64,000 nt of DNA from Sabellastarte sp. h YS-2021. Lineage: Eukaryota > Annelida > Polychaeta > Sabellida > Sabellidae. The DNA is taken from NCBI GenBank assembly GCA_964017235.1, contig OZ024931.1:103434221-103498220 (forward strand). The letters are read 5' to 3'. Under the pieces are notes generated by a model, which saw nothing but the letters and a program-made list of their open reading frames with translations, was not told where the DNA came from and did no database searches. How positions within the stretch are numbered: position 1 is the stretch's first letter; every line of letters begins with the position of its first letter. The translations under genes were made by a program, and so were the position numbers. This document shows, piece by piece, positions 50,523-63,573 of this stretch.

Positions 50523-52260
50523 GGGGAATGCACTAGTGAACTTTAGTTCAAAGTCAGTGTTACATAATAAAATGCAGGTCTAACATTCCTGCCACTGGAC
50601 AGACACACGTTGAGCCCACCCTGGGTGATCAGCACTTACCAGTCAACCAGGAAGGTTGTGACATATGACTAACATCTAATTGTTATAAAGTTTCATGAAG
50701 GTAAAGCTACCCATGTTTCAGATGGGATTTATTCATATTGCCCACAGATCATTTAAGCAAAAGCTCCCAACAATAAATGATAATTATATGATGATAGAAA
50801 TACAAGACAATAAAAACAATTGCAAGTGAGACACACAAAGGGGCAGTTTATCTGCCATCACACACTGTCATCTAACTTATGGCCTGTAAATTTTACTACA
50901 CATTCAAATACAGTGGAGCATGGTGATATGCAAATTATTTATTATGTCCCGATCCAAAGGTCCACAACCACCCGGAGCAGCAGAAGGCTGGACTACTACA
51001 ATCCTCCGAACATCAGACACACCAAGTCCCTCATGATGACTGTATATTTTGAAAAAGGCTTGACAGGCTTGAGATGTTGTTTGATGTGTCATCTCCCATG
51101 GTGGAGTTGACAGGCGGTGGCTTAATGTTTTTGAGGGGATGTCTTGATGTCCCTGGCATTTGCTTATCAACTGCTACATATAAAGTCTGCTGTGTCATTG
51201 AATGACCCTTGGTGCTAGTTGTTACACTTTGGCCATTACTGGTGGGAGCACCTGGCTTGTGATATTTGAATCATCTGTTTTTCAGAGATTGTCAGTATAG
51301 ATATATGCCCTTCCTTGGAGCAGCTGCTTGCTGCTGTGGCTGTTGCTGAATAAAGGAAGTATGTGGCACAAATGTTGAACTGGCGTTGGAATATGTGAGA
51401 TGAAAAATTTTCTGGGAAAATGTCCAAGAAAATGTACTATGCTGGAGGGTCCTTGCTCTGTTTAATAGTGTGATTTTCAAGTAATTACCGAATGCTGTGT
51501 GGTCTCCTGTCTTAGACCCAAAAAGAAGTTAACAAAGCCAACCCATAACAGACTCATAAAGGATTGAATCTGGAGGAACAGCCCCATTACAGGGCAGTAT
51601 TTCTTTTAGCCATTTATGGTAGGGATAGGTTGGTATAAAAAATGTGTACATCCGGAGGTCGCCAATGTAAAACCGTACCGATTTCACGACTCTATGTTTT
51701 AGTACGTCCTAGTCAAACATGGATCTTTCCTGTCAACAAAGTCATAATAAAAGTCCCCAAGTGCTCAAAAATACAGGACAAACTTGTGGAATTTCTTCAA
51801 ATTTGTTGTTTGTTTCAAGTACATTAAGTTTTCCTTCCATTATATGTGCTGACAAATGAGATTGAGATTATAAGGTGTCTTAACCAACATGACAGTTTTG
51901 GTCAACGATATCGCAGAAAAGACTGCAAATGCATAAAAAATATGGGATAAATGATATATTTTAACTCTTCTTCCATCACATGTGTTGACAAGTGGTGGTT
52001 ATAAAATCTCATCACGGTATTTCAATAAAATGCTCTCGATACTGAGACACCGGGCCAACTGACCAATCCCTAGTTTATGACCTACTCAGAATTTCTAATA
52101 TAGCCTCCTTATTGAAAAAAATTTTTCTTCAAAAAAGCATTGGCAAGATATCTAGTTTATCAGTGTATCAGGGCACTCACATTCGGTTGAAATAGGCTAA
52201 AAACCTTCAGGCTTCTGCGTGAATTAACAGGTGTTGTCATATGCTCAGACAATGAGACAA

Positions 52261-52342
52261 TATTAGGTCACAGAATTTTATTGGTAAAAAAATGTGCAGA
52301 CAGTATCAGGTCACAGAATATTACTGATAAGAAATGTGCAAA
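52261..52342. repeat. Imperfect tandem duplication
   Basis: AGGTCACAGAATTTTATTGG and AGGTCACAGAATATTACTGA are followed by similar A-rich and TGTGCA words, about 42 bases apart. Confidence 0.6.
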
Positions 52343-54259
52343 CAAATTTATATCAGATAATTTTATCAAGAAAAATGCTGTTTTATGAGATTATTTTATT
52401 CAATTGGCATAAATGAATATATTTGAATTGGCTTATTAGGACAGAAACCCCTTCTCAAACCAGAGTTACATTAGATTTATATGAGCAGTGTGTCCAACAA
52501 TCATCAGCTGCTATGTACATCCTCACACGAACCTCTACCTGTTGGAGGCATTGCATCAGCTGACAAACAAAAATGCAGTAGAGTTGGTAAAAAATCAAGA
52601 ATCTCTGGGCTTTTATAACTGGCTAGTTTGGGTCCCAACATACACACTTGTGTAATTTTACTCACAGACGTTTCAGTTATGTGTATTACTATTATGCAAT
52701 TTCCATCTTGCTAAGAAAAACATATAATGTTTTGATCAGTGTCTGTCTTCCTTTATGATTGCTTACATGATCACTCAGATTCTGATTAACGTGGCCACTT
52801 GGGTTTTTTACTAACACAACAGTGTTGTTCATTAAATTTCTTTATTATGTTTTGACTTTTTCATAAGAAAGCCATCTAATCTGATTTAAAGCTGAAATGG
52901 TTTAAAGTTATTTGCTTGAACTAACCTATTACCTTTGCTGAACCAAGGATATACACACAGTTATAAATAGCCTGTACAACTGGTATCCATTAATCTCACT
53001 CTTTAGGTTAAAAGCTTCAAGGCCTCCTCTCCAGTAATTAGAAGTTCTGTGGCACTAGAAACACAGACATAACAAGTTTGAGAGATATTACTTGGCTGAC
53101 CCATCTTTCTATCTTCTGCAGATAATGTAAACTGGGAGTTACAACTCCCTTGATGCTTCAAAGGGAGAGGTGGGCGGACTGGCGTGAAATGTTGGCAGCT
53201 TTATTATTTAATGTGGAATGTTGTATTTTGTCTCTGGAATGTATAATATGTATAATGATGATTCAAACTGGCTATACAACAATCAGAAAATAATAGACGT
53301 GAAAAGAGCAGCAGTAATCACTTATAACTTTTATTTTCTTTCAGTTATAACATTGTCAAGATGATCCATAATCCCTTATATAATTTTATATAATCCCCTA
53401 TATAATTTTGAAATTCTAAAATTCCACTCTACCGTCACCTTATGCATTCTTCCTGCACAGGTACAGTCCCAACTCACAAGTAACTGACATTCCCCTAACT
53501 GAAAGGGGCTCGAGGATGACCGTTTATTGTAAAATTGTAAAAAGCAGTAACACTTTAAAGTCCAATCATTTACAAGTATTCACACAAATCTATCATGTTT
53601 GAGGTCATATGTGAGGATTCATCAAAGTGGTATTAGAGAAAATGTGTCTGTTATAACTAGCAACCATTATCAGCATTTTGGCTTATAAGCCTAGCAAATC
53701 AGACCCCTTACAAACTGTGGCGCTTCAACTTATATCGTAATATCTTCACCTTGCTTGACCTTTCCCCTTTTTGGTTCGTATTCTTGGAACCCCTTCCGAG
53801 TTTTTAAATTTTGTTAATGATTAAGTTTTGATTAAGGTTTTGGGTCGAGGGATGCTAGTTAAATGTAGTCTGCTTATAGTGAAGCATCTGTGTGGCTTTG
53901 TACCATATTAAAACATTTCTATTAATTTAGAATAAGTTGTTCCTCATCCAATTTAAATACTTTTGTATTGCTAAAAAAAGTCAAAAGTGAAAACGGGCCT
54001 TTCAATGATGTCCTCGATACAAGTCAAAATGGACTGATCTAATAGCGATTGCTTCAAATATATAAACAATTTGTTATGTTATTATGAACTACAGATTATA
54101 TATTACCTCCCACAGCAGAACAAACAGTTTGATCAGTGTTGGTTATGGACGAACATTCCCACTTCATTAACCAATTTCGGTTAATTCTCAACCAACAATA
54201 AAACAGGTGACATATTCCAAAAATGTTATTCGTGGACAAAGAAAAAGTCATGGTTGTAA

Positions 54260-54393
54260 GTCATATTGGTCAGTCAGGGTCATGGTCATATTGGAGAGGG
54301 CCCATAGCATTTCTTGTTGTGTCAGCCGAACCCAAACAAATGTGTGGTTAGATGCTTAACATGTCCACCACTAAGACCATCGAGGACCTCTCC
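54260..54393 (-). mobile_element. Decayed SINE family B
   Basis: The reverse complement reads GGAGAGGTCCTCGATGGTC, then GTTTGGGTTCGGCTGAC (box B-like), ending in the family's tail words. Confidence 0.5.
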
Positions 54394-54680
54394 ATATAGC
54401 TAAAAGAGCTGGTGCTGTATTATGCCTTGATAACAGCACAGCTTTCCGAAATATCATGACTCACTGTCTCTGAAAATGTTTATTCATCTAAATGTACTTT
54501 TAGAATGATCAATTATACTATCTTAGTCCTTAAACTTTCCCATAACAGCAGTTGTTTGGGGTCATTTTAAGATCATTTTTAGATGTTTCCATTCTGTGTT
54601 TTACATTTACCCAGCAGTTATGTAACATTAACATGTAAATGTGCATGCTTTGCATCTTGTAGCAAAAGTCAATGTCAGGA

Positions 54681-54820
54681 TTTTACATCCCGTTCAACAG
54701 CCGGGTCATATTGGGATATGTCCTCAGCTTGGACACTTGTGGGAATCAAACCCACACAAAGGTGACAGCCTGTGATTAAATGTTAAACCTACTAGCCCAC
54801 TAGGCCATTGAAGACCTCCC
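54681..54820 (-). mobile_element. SINE family B
   Basis: The reverse complement reads GGGAGGTCTTCAATGGCCTA, GTGGGTTTGATTCCC (box B) and GAGGACATATCCCAATATGA. The best preserved copy of the family on this strand. Confidence 0.65.
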
Positions 54821-55355
54821 ATCATGTTAGGAAGGTCTTAGTTAACTGAATGTGGAACCAGCAACATAACTTCAGTGTAAAAAAGAAACAGTGAGTGTGA
54901 AGAGGCAGTGAACAACTACATCCAAGACTTGAGTTATAGTTAAACACTAAACTTGTAAACAACACAACTGTAAATTTATGGTTAAAACAAAAGTGCTATG
55001 TATTCCTGTAAAATAGTAGCTTATGCCCAGGTCCCAAAGTGGCGATGTTTGCTGGCGAATCTACGTGAATAGCAAATTTGTCATTGTTCTCAGTAAATTC
55101 CTCTTTGTTCTCCCTTTGTCTTCAGTCCTCTTCATCTTTGAAGAACAATGGAGAATTAGCTGCGAGGCTTGACGACATGTGAGGTAGCTGTGACAAATTA
55201 TTAGTGAATGGTATACTATCTTTCAACCAATTAGCTACGAGAAATTGCGAATTTAGACGAGGATTGGAGAATTGGCTTCGAGGGCAGAGATGGAGCTACC
55301 AGTCAGCTACCATCTCGAAAGAACCTCTGCACACTTGTGGCGAACTGCTGGAGAC

Positions 55356-55363
55356 TATAAAAG
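55356..55363 (+). promoter_or_regulatory. TATA box of the Harbinger partner gene
   Basis: TATAAAAG about 135 bases before the ATG at 55499, within the GC-richer left subterminal region. Confidence 0.5.
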
Positions 55364-55498
55364 AGAGGGCTATGCCTCCCGGAGACCATTCATGAATTCA
55401 GTTTTCTTGGATACACATTGTGTGTTCCTTGCATTATTTTTGAAAAATTGAAAAACTTTCAATCTTTGAAAAGTTGAAAAACTTTTGGATTATGAAAG

Positions 55499-57264
55499 AT
55501 GGTTAAGAGACCAGGATTAGGAAAAAGAAAAAGGTTTCCACAGGCAGAGGAAGCTGCCACAGATTCCACCCAGCCTCTAGATGAATCAGTCAGCACTCAG
55601 TCAGCATCAGTCACCACTCAGTCAGCAAAGGCAGATTATGACTCTCAGGCAGAGGACATTGAGAGAGAACTAGCCACCCAAGAACGCACACAGCAGTCTG
55701 ATGAACCACCCCATAAGAAGAAACTGGTCAGACTGACGGATGAGCAGGAAGAGGCCATGACTGATTGGTTAAAGGACAACACTGTATTGTACAACAAAGG
55801 CAAGAAAGAATACAAGAAGGAGGCACACTCTGGGCTGCACAAGCACGGGTCATGGGAATATCTGATGAGTTCTGTTAGCTTTATTTTTGTGATATTTTTA
55901 ATGATTTAATAACACGTGGAGATTTAAATGTGTAATTGTGTTTAACTAAATTTTGCCTGGACTAGTGGAACAGTAAGAAGTATATGTATTTTTTCAGGTT
56001 TTCATTTTTTTGTTATTTTGGGGGGCACTTAATGCACTTAATCTGGAATTGTGGAATTGCTATGTTTCAGTTAAAAAATGTTTTAATATCAGTTTAAACA
56101 GTAACCATTGAATGTTAAAATACTATTTTCCTACTTGCTACTTATTGTGGTTGTCAACAGTATATTTGTAATACATAAGCTTGTCAATGGATCCTGGATG
56201 ATGGTGGATCCTCAGCACTTTCTCCTTTCTGGGGGATCACATTTCTCGTGTGCTCTCCAGGCAGTCTGCCACTGCAGGCATTCATTCATAATATATGTAC
56301 TACTTTTTATGTCCTCACATACTGTGTTTGGTATGATAATTTCTAGACATGTTAGCTAAAAGTATGTAATAATAAATTGAATAGTTTGTGGTGAATATAT
56401 ATGGAATTTTTGGGTGGTCAGTAATAAACAAAAGTGAAATTGCTACTTTTGCTACACGTATAGCCACATTTACTTTGCACCAGCTTTGCCTGAAGTATTC
56501 ATTATCTTGCACCTAATAAGATTATTTGATATATAATTCTAGGCATGTCACTTGGTATTTGCTTCTTTACTTTCGTTTATTTTAGTTGATGCCACCAGCC
56601 TCTTCCGTCTCTTCTGTCACTTCTATCTCTGCCACCCATCAACCAACCACTGCATCAGCTGCTACTGCTGTCGCACCACCCACATCAGCTGCATCTGTCA
56701 CTAACCCTACAGAGGCCGAGGAGGAATCCATTGAGTCAGAGCTCTGTAAATGCAGCACACCTCTTCCTGCACCACAGCCTGCCTCTACTTCATCTACATG
56801 TCTGCAGAACCAGTCGCAGAAGCCACAGCTTAGAGTCTGATCTACTGGAGAGACTGTGTGAAAGCAGTGATACAAATGCACAGATCTCAGAGAGGCTCGA
56901 ATATGTAATTAGCAAATATGCGGCCCAGGCAAAAGACTGTATTGCATGGGGCAGCTGTATGACCAGTGCACTAGGCAAGATCCACAAGGAAGTGCGGCCC
57001 AGCTTCCAGCAACAAAGCATGGATCTTGTAAATCTTGCTTTGCAAGTGTCCCAGGCTGTGGTTGACAGGGAGCAGCATAAGACAATGCTTTTTCAGACAG
57101 TACCAGCCGGCCCTACTCGGCAGCCACTACAGCGGGGGCCTTCTTCATCCACACCAACACCTGGCTCCTCTGCTTCTACCAAGTGTTTGCTTACCTATGC
57201 AGATGGAAAGGCCATGAATTGCACAGACTTGAACCTTTCTGGCTTGCTTCCTTTACTGGCATAG
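55499..57264 (+). pseudogene. Harbinger SANT/MADF-type partner protein
   Basis: The first part (from ATG 55499) has a basic N terminus (MVKRPGLGKRKR), a Ser/Gln-rich acidic stretch and the start of the fold LTDEQEEAMTDWLKDNTVLYNKGKKEYKKE. Homology is lost at about 55870. The C-terminal part resumes after a splice-acceptor-like TTTATTTTAG at 56585 (Ser/Thr/Ala-rich linker) and, after a frame change near 56826, gives a coiled C-terminal domain (SLESDLLERLCESSDTNAQISERL, trimmed here to its middle, through VSQAVVDREQ) to the stop at 57264. The HTH block seen in the other partner (VKTVKKWFKTQ) is missing, so either an exon was lost or the copy is internally deleted. Expected role: nuclear import and DNA binding of the transposase. 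Confidence 0.7.
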
Positions 57265-58039
57265 GGTTGGTGCCTGCCACTCTGCTCACACCCTGTGCTC
57301 TAGTTAACCCTGAGGACCAGTCACAGACACCCCAAGACATGGGCAGTAGTGCTTAGTATGTCACCTGTATGGCCAAGGACAGTAGTGTTCAGTATGTATG
57401 TGAACTCTATGTAAAAGCCTATGACCCATGAACTGTGATTGTTTTGTCATGCATATTTTTACTGATCTCATTCACATATATATGTACTTTATTATGGTTA
57501 CTTCAAGTCCTTGAGTACTTGTTGACAAATAACAAAGAATATGGCTGCAACATTAAACAGAGACATGACCTTTTAAGATTTTGGTTTGGCCTTTTGGAAT
57601 GTCTCTGCATATGTACATATGCCAGAACCAATGGACACAAATGAAAAATTAACAAATAAAATAATTTATAATAACAAATCACCACATACATTCATATGAA
57701 AGACACAGAGCTTATTAACTTGATTCACTAATGATACTAAAACATATTTCAAGCCTATAATAAAAACCTGTCATGAAACATTACAGATCATAGAGTATCA
57801 TATCCCAGTTTGAAGACACACAGTTCAAGGGAACGTTATTAAAGTCTGTGGCATCAGACTTAATACTGGTGGAAATATGTATTGCATGTAAAATGTCATG
57901 AAACAGTAAACAGCCTAATGTATCACATCCACAACACACAGTCTAATAATACTTTAAAATGCAATGACAGCTTATTTTATACTGGTCCAATTTAAAGTCA
58001 AACAAATGTCACAATAGAGTATATGTCATATCATATCAT
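57265..58039. other. Harbinger inter-gene spacer
   Basis: AT-rich non-coding interval between the convergent partner and transposase genes, with no ORF of note. Confidence 0.5.
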
Positions 58040-59123
58040 TTTGCCATGCTGTTGTACCCACAGGTGAATTGTAATCATGTTTAAGGCACAGTCTTTGTTT
58101 CTTAGCCATTTGGGTGTCCCTATTGCCAGCGTCCTCCATGTCCTACAAATTCACACCTTGTCTCCACTGTCCAGGCAACAGCCTGTGATATTCATCCTCA
58201 TCATCCACAATACAATGATGCACACCTGGCTAGCGAATTCTCATGATATTGTGCAGTACACAACAGGCCAATACATTTTAAAGTGACAGTGCCTTTGCTT
58301 TGATTCATAGTGGTGAACAAACATCCAAATCTATTGGCCATGATGCCAAATGGATTCTCCACAACCTGCATGCACGTGAAAGTCTGTAGTTGAATATTCT
58401 CTGGTCATCTGGCCATGGCCACTGAAGGGCTTAATGATCCACGTGTGAAGTGAAAAGGCATTGTCCCCAATAAGAATGTATGGCATTGGTTGGTCATCAC
58501 TGGAATTGGTTCAGCTGCAGGGAGCTGTAGGGTACCATCGATGATGCCTGCTCTCAGTTGTGACTGGTTAAATATCTGCACATCAGAACTTGATCCGTTG
58601 ATGCCCACATCTACCCACATAAACTTGTAGTTGGCATCCACAAGGGCAAACAGAATGATTGACTAGAAACCCTTGTAGTTGGAATACAATGACCTGCCAT
58701 TCCTAGGACATCTTATCGCCACATGGCACTTTTCCTAGGGAAATGCATAACCATAGCTGAGTATTCATCACAGCACTCATGGACAATCCTGGAAATGCTG
58801 TTGTGGGCCACACGAAAGCCATACATCAGGCTTTGGTATCTCTCACCGGTTGCCAGGAAGTGGAGTGTAATAGCAAGTCTGCAACCAGGATGATTGGCTT
58901 TGTGGTACAAGGTGTCAAACTTCTCTATCCTTGGTCCCACTCTTGTTAGAATTTCTTGAAACATACCAGGGTCCATAAGAACAAAATTACAGAAGACTGC
59001 CACATCTTCATTCTGCAATTCAGTCATAAGTCTGTTATAGTGCTCATAATTGAGTCGTCTGGCCAGCCAAGGTCTGATCCAGTACCTCCGGGCCTTGGGT
59101 TGAAGCCTTCTCTGTCTCTCCAA
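58040..59123 (-). pseudogene. Harbinger transposase, internally deleted and frameshifted
   Basis: The minus-strand frame 59123-58713 gives the N-terminal half (RRYWIRPWLARR, FCNFVLMDPGMFQEIL, CRLAITLHFLATGERYQSL, FRVAHNSISRIVHE). It then jumps from the region before the catalytic DGKH straight to SNYKGF, so the first catalytic Asp is deleted. A stop follows in GF*SIILFALV. The next open part (58641-58405) has DANYKFMWVDVGINGSSSD and, in a shifted frame, IGDNAFSL with the second Asp. Degraded C-terminal words (CCVLHNIMRI) continue to about 58040. It cannot encode an active enzyme. Confidence 0.85.
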
Positions 59124-60180
59124 AATAATTCTTGCGAGGAATATGTCTTCCTCCTAAGCTTCTCTCTGAACATCATGAATCTGCTACAATAGTCTGAGTC
59201 TCTGTATATGGTTTGCCATTTTGTGTAACTACTCCCATGTGTTCACTTGCCAAAAATGAATGACTGAGATCTGGATCTGGATGCAGCTTTTTATATGAAA
59301 GTATCCTGTCGATGATTAATTCTCAACATATTCTCTATGGATCCTCAATCCTCTCAGCACCATCTCCGGATATGTGCCGTCCATCACCCTGGATCTCCAG
59401 GAATTGCGATATAGTTGCAAATCGTTCTCTGTAATGCATAGCATGTTCTTGCTATGTCGTACTTCTGTCTCCATACATTGCCATGTTTGCACCAACTTCT
59501 CATAAAATCGCCCACAAATCACAATGGGTTCGTAAAAATATCATTCAAACCTGACAAAGACTCGTGCAGGCATCGTAGAATGGTCGCACAGAATTGTAGA
59601 TTTCTGGAATTTTAACCATGTGACCACAGTTTTGCACTTTCTTTGACGAACCACTGTGAACTGGAATTCTTGGCTATTCTACCTCATTCATCATTATAGT
59701 CACAGCACCGTCGCCACTGTGGAACCTGGGCATTATTGAAGACAAGGGAAGGGAAAAGGTTTGGAAGATACAAGTCTCACAAATAAGTATTCACTGTTGT
59801 TTTTCTGGATAAACTCTCAAATCAATGTGATATATGCTTGCCTATGATTCACACCAAGCAAAGTGCATTCATAGTGTATCAATATTTAATAACTCTACTT
59901 CTGTATGGTTGGGTCATGTAATTGGTCCCAATCTCTTTGCAGTGCACTGACAAGAAACTACTATTAACTGAACTCTTCCCATATAACAATTTTTAATTTA
60001 ACAAAAATTTGTTTCAGTAGAAAGTCGAAAACATACTGGATTATTTATCTCCAAATCCTTACTCAAATCTGATTTTCCTAGTTCCATAAATCATGGTCCA
60101 TCCAGTTTACACATTACCAAACACATTTGTCAAATGTGTAACATATTTAAGTAACAATAAATAAATTCAAGTTTAAGGGG

Positions 60181-60316
60181 TTTACATCATGTTCAATAGC
60201 CAGGGTTATATTGGAACACACTCCCAGCATTGTCACTTCTAGAGGTCGAACCCCACAGAGGGGACAGCCTCTGATTAAATGCCAAGTTTTCTAACAACTA
60301 GGCTACCAGGGTCCTT
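60181..60316 (-). mobile_element. SINE family B
   Basis: The reverse complement contains GGACCCTGGTAGCCTAGTTG, GGGGTTCGACCTC (box B) and a tail with GTTCCAATATAACCC, as in the other copies. Confidence 0.6.
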
Positions 60317-60439
60317 AAAATAGCAACGTCAAAAGCTGTTTGCAAAAACCTAACCAAATCATCCACATCACTTCCATGTTTTCTCTGATATGCCCTGTCT
60401 ACATTAATGGAACAACTCTTATACAATATGTTATATATT

Positions 60440-60555
60440 ATGTATAGTTGCCCCGTAGAGATGATGAATATTAAGCTCTATAAAAGTTCTTATTAGATTA
60501 GATATTAGATGATGAATATTAAGCTCTATAAAAGTTTGTATTAGATTATATATTA
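60440..60555 (+). repeat. Duplicated LINE 3' tail-like sequence
   Basis: GATGATGAATATTAAGCTCT followed by ATAAAAGTT and TTAGATTA occurs twice in tandem. The AAGCTCTATAAAAGTT word parallels AAGCGCTATAAAAGTG at the LINE 3' end at 48570. Confidence 0.6.
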
Positions 60556-61496
60556 AAAACAACATGTCTGCTCATTAGTATACTTGTTTCACAAGTCTAA
60601 TCTTATTTCTTCGAATCATGGCCCTGATGTTGGGAAATGTGGTAATTATTTGAAGACAGCCAGTGGTATACAGTTGATAATCTTCACCAAATCGTATGCT
60701 CTGCTTTCTTCCAGCCGTTCAGTTACATTTCCTTGATCAATGCAATGTGCTAAAGCCCCATAAACTGACACAAAAAAGCAAAAATCTTACTTTGGTTAGT
60801 TTAGATTATAAATAAAAATACTGGAATTATGGAGAAAATGTGGGGTTGTTTTCTGAGCCCTGAATTTTACGAGCACATCAGTGAACTCTAATGCTGTGAA
60901 ATTGTTTAGTATTTGGGGTTTGATGTTTGGCATCTCACAAGATAGAGAAATTTTAATGTAGTTCGATCATTGAACTATAACACTGTCAAAACTAGTAAAA
61001 TTACTGAAATCTAAAATAAAATCTTGTTACTTTTGAAAATGATATTTAAAACATAATATCAATAGACATTTTGGGAAAAATTTCATCATATTTCACTCCA
61101 TCTTAATAAAATGCCAGGTTTATAGACAGGTGTGAATAGCATCCTTTGTGATGTTGTTTCTTCATGTTTTGGGGAGTCTGAATTTCAGATATTTGAACTG
61201 AACCCTGAGTTTAGTGCAGTCAAACACAAAATGTCGTATTCCTATAAACATTGCGGCAGTACTAGTAAACTCCTGTTTGTCGAACGATCTCAACATTTCT
61301 CACAAACTTCAGGTGTATTAAAAGGACATGTAACAAGGTTCATTCTAGGTCTTTAACAGTTCAAGTTAATCATTGCATATATAAAATAAAAAACAACAAC
61401 AAAAGAATAAACATTATTCAATGTGTCACTTAAAAATATGAAAGTGAGCAAATAATAAGCCCTGACTATATTGAAATATAGATGTTTGGATCATAA

Positions 61497-62047
61497 TACC
61501 CCTTTCACACTACAGGTGGTATCACCAGCAGTAGGCGGCATTTGGGGAAACATCCCTGTCCTTGGATCGCTCTCTGACATCCATCGACAACCTGGCAAGC
61601 CAGTGGTGAATTCTCCATTACCTTGCGAGTCTTATGGAAGTTTTAGACTGGTTAAAATTTTGCCTCTGATTTTGGTACTATGGGCATGCTCTGCAGATTT
61701 CGCGCATGTGCGTATGAATTTCTGACTTCGGTAACCAAAGGTGTGGTCCACGGTGTACATAAGGTTGTGATTTGGTCGTCTTTCGGTGTAATAGGGAAAC
61801 AGAAGGTGAGTCAAGGTATTGGTCATTTCATCTGACGGCTACCAAAGGTGAGTTAAGGTTGCTTCACAGTGACCAACATGTGTAGTACTGTCATTCTACT
61901 GTTATTGATGGTTAAAAAATGTGTCCAATCAGGTGCAGTCCACCTGTAATGTGAACAACTCGGATGAAATGGGGTGACCTTGGGGTGGTTCTGCTGCTAA
62001 GAAAAACTTCTTTCCACGGGACGACCGCCTGTAGTGTGAAAGGGGCA
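61497..62047. mobile_element. Harbinger-like MITE with TAA target duplication
   Basis: 551 bp. The left TIR starts TACCCCTTTCACACTACAGG and the right, reverse-complemented, starts TGCCCCTTTCACACTACAGG; both continue with a GG after one variable base. TAA lies on both sides (61494-61496 and 62048-62050). No coding capacity. The TWA target and TGCCC start match the Harbinger at 55024-59732, so mobilisation by a Harbinger transposase is plausible. Confidence 0.85.
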
Positions 62048-62050
62048 TAA

Positions 62051-63573
62051 AGATAATTCATGCTTACAACTTCAGATGAAATTAACATTTCAATTTTGTG
62101 CTTGCCAGTTGACAGTGCAGTGAATTGCCGCACATTTATGCTAGACAGTGACAGATCATTAGTTTCTGTGACAAGAAGACTTCAATAGCACCATGCTTTT
62201 CCTTTCAATTGAAAATAAATGGCAGATATAAACCATGGACCTGGTGAGTCTAGAAGGTTCAGCCAGTTGCAGTAAACAACAAGTTAAATAAAAAGTCAGT
62301 TTAGTGATGATGTTGTGCTGGTGATTTTACTGCTATTTGATACAGTGCAAAACTCTGAATTATGATGTTTTTCTTTCTTAAGGTGCATTATAAAACTGTT
62401 CATCTTCCTAGATTTACCAAGTTAATTTAACCAACTCGGAATTTATTCCGATAATCTGAAAAAAAGAAATATTACACTTTTATGTCCTTCGTACTACAAA
62501 TAACACCCATTGGCAAAAATCAGATTAGAACTTAAGTATCTCAGTGATCCTGGTTTTAAGTAACTTGATTGTGTTATGTATGTTTGTTGTTCCTTTTTCA
62601 ATGTTTTCGCAAGATTTGAACAAGATTTAACTTAGGATTCATACCAGGTTATGTATTCAGGAACTCCAAGATACAATATGCATTTGTACAACACTGTAAA
62701 TGTGTGAGTGTACACTGCATTGTACACACATCAACTGAAACGTTTGAAAACAGAATGCAGTGGGACATATTGCACACATTCTGTTTACAACTTCATTCAG
62801 ATATTGTCTGTGAACACATTCTTATAAAAACACTTTCAATATATTCATACCTTATTATGATTTGTGTTAAGTTCGTGTTTCATGTGTTTGATTTCACGCA
62901 TAGTATTAAAGTTGATGTCGTTGATGAATTTTAGTGTACCACTGGGCCGTATAAATAATAATACTGATACTTTATAAAATGATGCATCGAAAGAACAAGG
63001 CCTGGCAAATGAAGTAACACTATAGATCCAAAGGGGTCTGTTGTACACTCTGTATCTGGCCTGGAGGATATACAAATAGTTTGACATAACTACAGGTTTA
63101 ATTGGAATGCTTCAACATCTTGTTATGGAGATAGAAGATATATCAATTTATATTAGGAGTAAAGGGAATAAACCTCATCGCTAAATACATACACATATAA
63201 ATGGTTTATGTTCCTTGTGTTTGTATTAATCCACACCAGACGGTACATACTGGATGTTACAGAGAGCCAGACCAAGAATTGTTTGTTTTCAGAGATTAAC
63301 TACACAAACACAAGTCTGTGCATTCCTTATTCACAGAATAAATACAGTTGAACCGGAAGGTGAGTAGGTTAATGCATCACTTTTATCTGTAACAAAGTGT
63401 ATTCATGTCTCAAATATGCAGTGACACTGTAATGCTATAACATTGCATTGCATTGATAACTTTGGGCAAGTTTTAGTAGTAGAGGAAACCAGTAGGGTTG
63501 GTCGAGATAAGTGTGCAGACAAAGTCCCATATTTGTTGAAATTAAGGAGGATGTATGCAATAATGTTACCACT
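62051..63573. other. Non-coding stretch
   Basis: AT-rich sequence with nothing recognisable. Confidence 0.5.

Larger units (their letters stand above)
49230..54259. other. Five-kilobase gene-free stretch
   Basis: No exon, gene or named element could be supported. Small features: a stem-loop near 50488-50522 (CCTGGGCTCCCC pairing with GGGGACCCCAGG) and an imperfect tandem duplication at about 52261-52342. Confidence 0.5.
55024..59732. mobile_element. PIF/Harbinger transposon with TTA target duplication
   Basis: 4.7 kb. The left TIR starts TGCCCAGGTCCCAAAGTGG and the right, reverse-complemented, starts TGCCCAGGTTCCACAGTGG. TTA flanks both sides (55021-55023 and 59733-59735), the canonical Harbinger target. 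It holds a + strand SANT/MADF-type partner gene and a convergent minus-strand transposase, as in the element at 19018-22949, though the TIRs differ. Both genes carry lesions, so the copy is non-autonomous. Confidence 0.92.
59736..61493. other. Non-coding stretch with SINE B and LINE-tail repeats
   Basis: No gene recognised. Contains SINE B (60181-60316, minus) and a duplicated LINE-tail-like segment (60440-60555). Confidence 0.5.

Noticed and set aside
59316..59522. 68-residue minus-strand ORF upstream of the second Harbinger transposase
   Set aside because: Within the subterminal region and not similar to a transposase N terminus; too short to support.
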